Origin: [Clostridium] symbiosum
GTDB lineage: Bacteria; Bacillota; Clostridia; Lachnospirales; Lachnospiraceae
Assembly: GCA_036419695.1 (NCBI GenBank)
Contig: CP143946.1
Span: 4,210,001-4,274,000 of the forward strand
Direction of reading: 5' to 3'
Length of the DNA: 64,000 nucleotides
The notes beneath the pieces are model-generated. The model was given only the letters and a program-made list of their open reading frames with translations, was not told the origin of the DNA and did not search any database. Made by a program: the position numbers and the translations under genes. Shown one piece after another: positions 59,920 to 64,000 of the stretch; within the stretch, counting starts at the first letter, position 1, and each line of letters opens with the position of its first letter.

Positions 59920-61314
59920 TTACAATACGATACAACCAATTACTTTTTTGCCAAGACTGCGTACAAGATCAAGTTCCTGTTCAATTCCGGAGAACATGGA
60001 ATTGCCGCGCTGCTCTACGATAACCACTGCATCGCAGGAAGCCGCTTTCTTGATGGCAGAGGCATCTTTGCCAAGGTTACCGCCTACTGTGAGCTCTACG
60101 CTGCCCAGCATGGCCGCAAGGCCCGTGTGAACCTGCTCCAGCTTCTCATTTTCAACCGTGCCCACAAGGATTACGTCCCGGATGCTGTCCTGTTCAATAT
60201 AATTGATGGCATTGGCAGCTACTACTTCGAAAGTTCTGCTATCCTCCATCTCTCTGGCGGATGTACCCTCCAGCTTATCCAGCCATCTGTCAATGAAGGC
60301 AAACGCACGCTTTTTATTATGCTTGCTGAAAACTCCAAGAACCATAATACCATATCTGCGTTTCAGCTCTTTCTCGCTGACCAGCTTGTCGCTCATCAGA
60401 AACGCTACACAGAGGAAGAATACCACCATAAATGCACCAAGCACGCCGCCGAGAACCGCATACTTGATTGCACTCTTTAAAACACTCGACTTGCTTAAAA
60501 GGCTGTTCTTCGGCTCTTCCAGCTCGGACAGCTCTTTCGTCTTCTCTTTCAGGCTGATATCCAGCTGATCGGTGTTGGCTGCAAATTCAGTCTGTGTCTT
60601 GTCCAGCTCCAAATCTACCGTTACGAACTGGGATTCATCTACAAGGTTGTTCTCATGTTCGCCGATTGCCTTTGTAATGTTTTCCTGGGAGGACGCAATG
60701 CTGTCTTTAATATATCCCATCACGTCACTGGCCGTCTTTCTCGTGTCTCCGATTACCGTGATATCCAGCATATTGTTATCATAATCCGGCACGATCTTTA
60801 CCAGCTCTTTCAGATAACGGATTCCCATCTTACTGTTCATCTTGCCCAGAACATAATTGTCCATCTCACCGTTCTGTGCGATGGACATATAGGCTTTCAG
60901 GATACTGGTAGCCGTATTCGGGTTCTGATAAACCATGCCCGGCATAATTGAATAATCTGTCGAAATATAGAACGTAGCCGTCTCAACATACTCGTCATAT
61001 GGATTGATATTCATCAAAATCGACTGTTCTTTATACTCTTTCTGGCTTTCAATATTATCCTGCAGATTCTGGATTTCTTTTTCCAGACGATCCTTTGTGG
61101 AGGTATACTGCTCCATGTTCATCTTGTATGTATCCTGGTTCTTCTTTACATACTCCTCATCACTGAGCTGATTGATCCCTTTCACCGTTTTAAGGCCGCC
61201 AAGTAAAACAGCAAAAATCACGGCGATAATAATGATTGGACGCCACCTGCGAAGCACGGCAAACATCAAATCCTTCAAATCAATTTCCTGTTCATAATTA
61301 TTGTTCGGTTCCAT
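59920..61314 (-). CDS. Wzz-like chain-length protein with degenerate kinase-like tail
   Basis: 464 residues. Two membrane helices (PIIIIAVIFAVLLGGLKTV, ~27-45, and YAVLGGVLGAFMVVFFLCVAFLM, ~277-299) enclose an extracellular coiled-coil-rich domain, the Wzz/CpsC layout that sets polysaccharide length. Unusually, the cytoplasmic tail (~340-464: FEVVAANAINYIEQDSIRDVILVGTVENEKLEQVHTGLAAML...CDAVVIVEQRGNSMFSGIEQELDLVRSLGKKVIGCIVL) resembles a CpsD-type tyrosine kinase but has no Walker A P-loop and no C-terminal Tyr cluster. TAGGAGGAG precedes the ATG. It has its own promoter. Confidence 0.85.
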   Translation of the reverse strand: MEPNNNYEQEIDLKDLMFAVLRRWRPIIIIAVIFAVLLGGLKTVKGINQLSDEEYVKKNQDTYKMNMEQYTSTKDRLEKEIQNLQDNIESQKEYKEQSILMNINPYDEYVETATFYISTDYSIMPGMVYQNPNTATSILKAYMSIAQNGEMDNYVLGKMNSKMGIRYLKELVKIVPDYDNNMLDITVIGDTRKTASDVMGYIKDSIASSQENITKAIGEHENNLVDESQFVTVDLELDKTQTEFAANTDQLDISLKEKTKELSELEEPKNSLLSKSSVLKSAIKYAVLGGVLGAFMVVFFLCVAFLMSDKLVSEKELKRRYGIMVLGVFSKHNKKRAFAFIDRWLDKLEGTSAREMEDSRTFEVVAANAINYIEQDSIRDVILVGTVENEKLEQVHTGLAAMLGSVELTVGGNLGKDASAIKKAASCDAVVIVEQRGNSMFSGIEQELDLVRSLGKKVIGCIVL

Positions 61315-61349
61315 CGGACAAAACTCCTCCTATTGTAAATGCTTTTCTT

Positions 61350-61378
61350 ATCTTAGCATAAACAATAAGAATGTGCAA
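61350..61378 (-). promoter_or_regulatory. Sigma-A promoter of the wzz-like gene
   Basis: Minus strand TTGCAC, 17-base spacer, TAAGAT, 36 bases before the start codon. Confidence 0.65.
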
Positions 61379-61585
61379 TTGGGATTGGGCGGAAAATCCT
61401 GTAAAATACTTTAAGATTTCCTTATGCTGTTGGTTTATGGCCTGGAACTTGTTTGTCGCCGCCGGGTGGTTTTATGTTCTGGTGCATCCGTTTTTTGATA
61501 CAATTTCCTGTTTTTATGATGCGTATTTCACACTTCTCCTTCACGTTCCGTCTGCTGCGTCGCCTTCAATCTTACACCCCGTTTT

Positions 61586-61630
61586 TATTATTCATTTCTT
61601 TATTATTCATTTCTTTACTATTCATTTCTT
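61586..61630. repeat. Three tandem 15-bp repeats
   Basis: TATTATTCATTTCTT three times head to tail (last copy with T to C at position 3). Located 210 bases upstream of the wzz promoter and 165 bases beyond the recombinase stop. Confidence 0.8.
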
Positions 61631-61793
61631 TGCTTTGCCTCAGTTTCTTACTCCTCACTGCCATATAGCTCTCCTCGCAAATATGCCGCAATCCTGTTAC
61701 TTCTTATATGTAATGCCATCCATTCTATACCGGGCAGACTTAGAATCTTATTACATAATTAAATCATGCTCTACTGAATCGGTTCCATAAGGC

Positions 61794-62747
61794 TTATACC
61801 GCCGTCATCTGGTCCATATAAGCCCTCTTCTGGCTCATATTGCTATGTACATAGATATCCATCGTAATCTTCACGGAAGAATGCCCCAGAATTTCTGAAA
61901 GTGACTTACTGTCAAATCCATTCTCTATCCACTGGGATGCAAATGAGTGCCGCAGGGCGTGAATATTGATATCCGGCAGCCTGAGCTTCCTTAAAAGGTT
62001 TTTAAAGCGTCTCTGGACACCCCTGGGCTCCATACAGCTAAGTCTCCCCGTCAGTAGGTAACAGGCGCCGTCGCGCTTCTTTTCTCCCAGTCTGGGGAGC
62101 ATGAAATCCGGAAGCGGAATATCACGTTGCGATGTTCCAGTTTTTGGTGTTCCAATGTATAGACGTGTTTTAGCAGCCGTATTTTTCTGCTCCGTATTCC
62201 GAATCCGGGAAACCGTACGCCTGATATGAAGCACGCCTTCGTCCAAATCCACATCCTCCCATCTCACGCCGCACAGTTCCCCGACTCTGATCCCGGTGCT
62301 GAGTGACAACAAAAGTCCCAGCTCAAAATTCGTCCTGCATCCGGCCAGCCAGCTTAAAAGCTTCCTCCTGTTTTCCTGGCTTAAAAGCCTCATTTCATTC
62401 CCTCTTTCCTTGGGAAGAAAAAACTCCAGCGTTTCAGCTGGATAGATTCCCCTTCTCTCTCCCGTGTGGATAATACTTTTCAAAAGAAAAAGTATCAGTC
62501 GCAGTGTGTTCGCCGATAGCCCCTGTCTCTGCCTGTCCAGAATAAATTCCGTAAGAACCTCATTGTCCATCTTCTCCATCTCCACAGAACCGAGCGCCGG
62601 CCTGATATGTTTCTGGATGAGTGTTGCATAGCAGGCAAACGTACTCGGTTTCACCTGATACCTCATGGAGAGCTTCCACGCCTCGCACAGGTGTGAGATC
62701 GTGTGATTTTCTGATGGGTCAATGTGTTTCTTTTCTTCTTGTGTCAT
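61794..62747 (-). CDS. Tyrosine recombinase/integrase
   Basis: 317 residues. N-terminal SAM-like core-binding domain (SHLCEAWKLSMRYQVKPSTFACYATLIQKHIRPALG), then the catalytic domain with Arg in LSTGIRVGELCGVRWEDVD (~175), H-x2-R in HALRHSFASQWIENG (~263), and the final His/Tyr block LGHSSVKITMDIYVHSN (~290-305). All catalytic residues are intact. Such enzymes cut and rejoin DNA at inverted or direct sites. No phage or transposon genes neighbour it, and it sits inside the polysaccharide locus, so a role in local inversion (phase variation) or a stranded integrase are both possible. AAAGGAGAAGAGG precedes the ATG. Confidence 0.88.
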   Translation of the reverse strand: MTQEEKKHIDPSENHTISHLCEAWKLSMRYQVKPSTFACYATLIQKHIRPALGSVEMEKMDNEVLTEFILDRQRQGLSANTLRLILFLLKSIIHTGERRGIYPAETLEFFLPKERGNEMRLLSQENRRKLLSWLAGCRTNFELGLLLSLSTGIRVGELCGVRWEDVDLDEGVLHIRRTVSRIRNTEQKNTAAKTRLYIGTPKTGTSQRDIPLPDFMLPRLGEKKRDGACYLLTGRLSCMEPRGVQRRFKNLLRKLRLPDINIHALRHSFASQWIENGFDSKSLSEILGHSSVKITMDIYVHSNMSQKRAYMDQMTAV

Positions 62748-63249
62748 AATCCTCTTCTCCTTTGCAAATTCTTATCCAATTACGGATAGGAATATCATAG
62801 CAAAGGCTGCTCCCGACCGCATATTCAGATGTCGAATTTTGTCGAAAGGTTATAACGGATTTACTTATCCCTAATTCTAATTTTCTAATACATGATTCCC
62901 CGGCATTCAATTTTTCCACACTCTGAGGCAGCATATGAATCTGTTACATCTTTAAAGTTTCGAACTCAAGCGAAAATGAACAGGCCTCTTTAAAGTTTCC
63001 GTCCTGTGGGGATGGTTTTTTATGCAGTCGGAAAGTTTGAAGAACGTTTCCCGCCGCATAACAAAGAATCCTGCCCGCGGGATTCTTGCGCTTCCGCGCG
63101 GTTGCTTCAGCAACTATTTACCTCTGCGCGGCATGTGCATCCTCGCGGAGTGTTTTTTGATTCATCGGACGTAATTTCCTATGAATCAAAAAAAATAAGG
63201 AGCCAAAATAAGCTCCTTATTCCCCGATAGAAAAACTATATAATTTTAA
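62748..63249. other. 502-bp gap upstream of the recombinase
   Basis: No gene supported. A TATGAT box near 62797 may be the recombinase -10. The part 62990-63180 is a dense set of hairpins: AAGAATCC / GGATTCTT (63064-63087), GTTGC-TTCA-GCAAC (63101-63114) and TTTTTTGATTCAT / ATGAATCAAAAAA (63153-63193). The last is followed by the terminator of the capD-like gene. Confidence 0.5.
63187..63218 (-). terminator. Intrinsic terminator of the CapD-like gene
   Basis: Minus strand: AAGGAGC pairs with GCTCCTT around TTATTTTG, then a run of eight T residues; 32 bases after the stop. Confidence 0.85.
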
Positions 63250-64000
63250 TCAATCGTCCTTGCGAATATAAGTGGGTACAATTTTTTGCACTGCCGCCTT
63301 TATATCGACCTCATCACCATTTGCTTCTTCATAAAGTTCGTCCAGCTGTTTTTTAAACAGCTCCTCATCAAAATCAATCGGCTTTCCAATATGGATTTGC
63401 TTATTCGGCGTATCCTGGAGTCCTTCTTCATCCATCAGAAGTTCCTCATATAACTTTTCACCGGGACGCAGGCCTGTGAACTCAATCATAATATCTTCAT
63501 TCGGCACATAGCCGGACAGGCGGATCAGGTTCTTCGCTAAATCGAGGATTTTAACAGGTTCTCCCATATCCAAGACGAAGATTTCTCCTCCCTTTGCATA
63601 GGAGCCGGCCTGAAGCACCAGAGAAACAGCCTCTGGTATCGTCATAAAATAACGGATAATATCGGGATGTGTTACGGTGACAGGTCCCCCCTCTGCGATT
63701 TGTTTCTTAAACAGAGGAATTACCGAACCGTTGCTTCCCAACACATTACCGAACCGGACCGCAACGAAATCCGTCTTAGACTCCTTATTCACCATCTGCA
63801 CAACCATCTCGCACATTCGTTTGGAAGCGCCCATAATGTTGGTTGGATTTACCGCCTTGTCGGTGGAAATCAGCACAAAACGCTCGACGCCATAGCGGCT
63901 GGCCGCCTTCGCGGTCTTATATGTACCAAATACATTATTTTTAATGGCCTCATGAGGGCTGTCCTCCATCAACGGCACGTGCTTGTGGGCCGCTGCATGG
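63250..64000 (-). CDS. CapD-like nucleotide-sugar dehydratase/epimerase (5' end cut)
   Basis: Partial: 250 codons of the C-terminal half of a membrane SDR enzyme (PglF/WbpM/CapD group), which makes UDP-4-keto-6-deoxy sugars or inverts UDP-HexNAc. Visible are HAAAHKHVPLMEDSPHEA (conserved A-x-K-H-V-P block), YKTAKAASRYGVERFVLISTDKAVNPTNIMGASKRMCEMV with catalytic S-T-D-K-A, VRFGNVLGSNGSVIPLF, VTHPDIIRYFMTIPEAV and GLRPGEKLYEELL. The open frame continues through base 64000, so the N-terminal membrane part lies outside the window. It fits the adjacent polysaccharide operons. Confidence 0.9.
   Translation of the reverse strand, partial: HAAAHKHVPLMEDSPHEAIKNNVFGTYKTAKAASRYGVERFVLISTDKAVNPTNIMGASKRMCEMVVQMVNKESKTDFVAVRFGNVLGSNGSVIPLFKKQIAEGGPVTVTHPDIIRYFMTIPEAVSLVLQAGSYAKGGEIFVLDMGEPVKILDLAKNLIRLSGYVPNEDIMIEFTGLRPGEKLYEELLMDEEGLQDTPNKQIHIGKPIDFDEELFKKQLDELYEEANGDEVDIKAAVQKIVPTYIRKDD

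Larger units (their letters stand above)
61315..61793. other. 479-bp gap between the wzz-like gene and the recombinase
   Basis: Contains the wzz promoter and a 15-bp tandem repeat (61586-61630). A 139-codon plus-strand frame exists but has no ribosome site, reads as Phe/His/Ser-rich nonsense and crosses the repeat, so it is rejected. The remaining part is AT-rich with no recognised motif. Confidence 0.5.

Noticed and set aside
61586..61630. CRISPR array
   Set aside because: Repeats are 15 bp, direct and without spacers; no cas genes in the window.
61371..61790. 139-codon plus-strand frame
   Set aside because: No ribosome site, biased Phe/His/Ser/Cys content, crosses a 15-bp tandem repeat; lies in the wzz leader.

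Overview
The window looks like chromosome of a Lachnospiraceae-type clostridium (the cluster XIVa lineage that includes Clostridium symbiosum, Enterocloster and Hungatella). GC is moderate, Shine-Dalgarno sites are strong AGGAGG types with several TTG starts, and the marker genes fit: class III fructose-1,6-bisphosphatase, a SCIFF ranthipeptide operon joined to secDF-tgt-yajC, a DUF1015-serA-serC block, type II pantothenate kinase and a Csp-like subtilase. No rRNA, CRISPR array or phage module was seen. One tRNA (Gln, CUG) is present.

Layout. 0-7 kb: partial acyl-ACP thioesterase, a small AT-rich membrane protein, tRNA-Gln, a HAAS/DUF1700 protein, class III FBPase, an MBL-fold hydrolase, a hotdog thioesterase and an M23 peptidase. 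7-16 kb, minus strand: amino-acid biosynthesis block leuB - ilvD - ilvB - serC - serA - DUF1015. 16-20.5 kb: ferredoxin plus NapH-like membrane Fe-S protein, a Xre-type regulator with a membrane domain, and a self-regulated TetR operon with two membrane proteins. 20.5-38.3 kb: a segment bounded by two inverted copies of a ~0.9 kb non-coding palindromic element (A and B). Inside it lie yajC, tgt, secDF, the SCIFF maturase and its 48-residue six-cysteine peptide (too short for usual gene cut-offs), TIGR04086, a CNNM/CorC-type protein, coaW, an LspA-like peptidase, a Csp-like protease, a variant ClpX, a transglutaminase-like protein and an HtrA protease. 38-39.6 kb: an RlmI-like rRNA methyltransferase.

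39.7-64 kb is a surface-polysaccharide region. A long minus-strand operon runs TPP enzyme - NAD-dependent sugar reductase - three GT2 glycosyltransferases - LCP - polyprenyl-phosphate sugar transferase - LCP. A plus-strand operon (53.8-57 kb) encodes a KdsB-like cytidylyltransferase, a HAD phosphatase and a DRE-TIM aldolase fused to an unknown C-terminal domain. It looks like a KDO-type aldolase/phosphatase/CMP-activation pathway built from non-orthologous parts. A secreted choline-binding-type repeat protein, a Wzz-like chain-length protein with a degenerate kinase-like tail, a tyrosine recombinase and a CapD-like nucleotide-sugar dehydratase (cut by the window end) complete the region.

The most unusual structure is the repeat family. 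Elements A (20538-21440) and B (37383-38287) are inverted copies of one another. Each is built from two ~200-nt hairpins facing each other and has short terminal inverted repeats. A solo hairpin of the same family (C, 53491-53691) sits between the two polysaccharide operons. All calls come from reading the sequence; no database or folding program was run.
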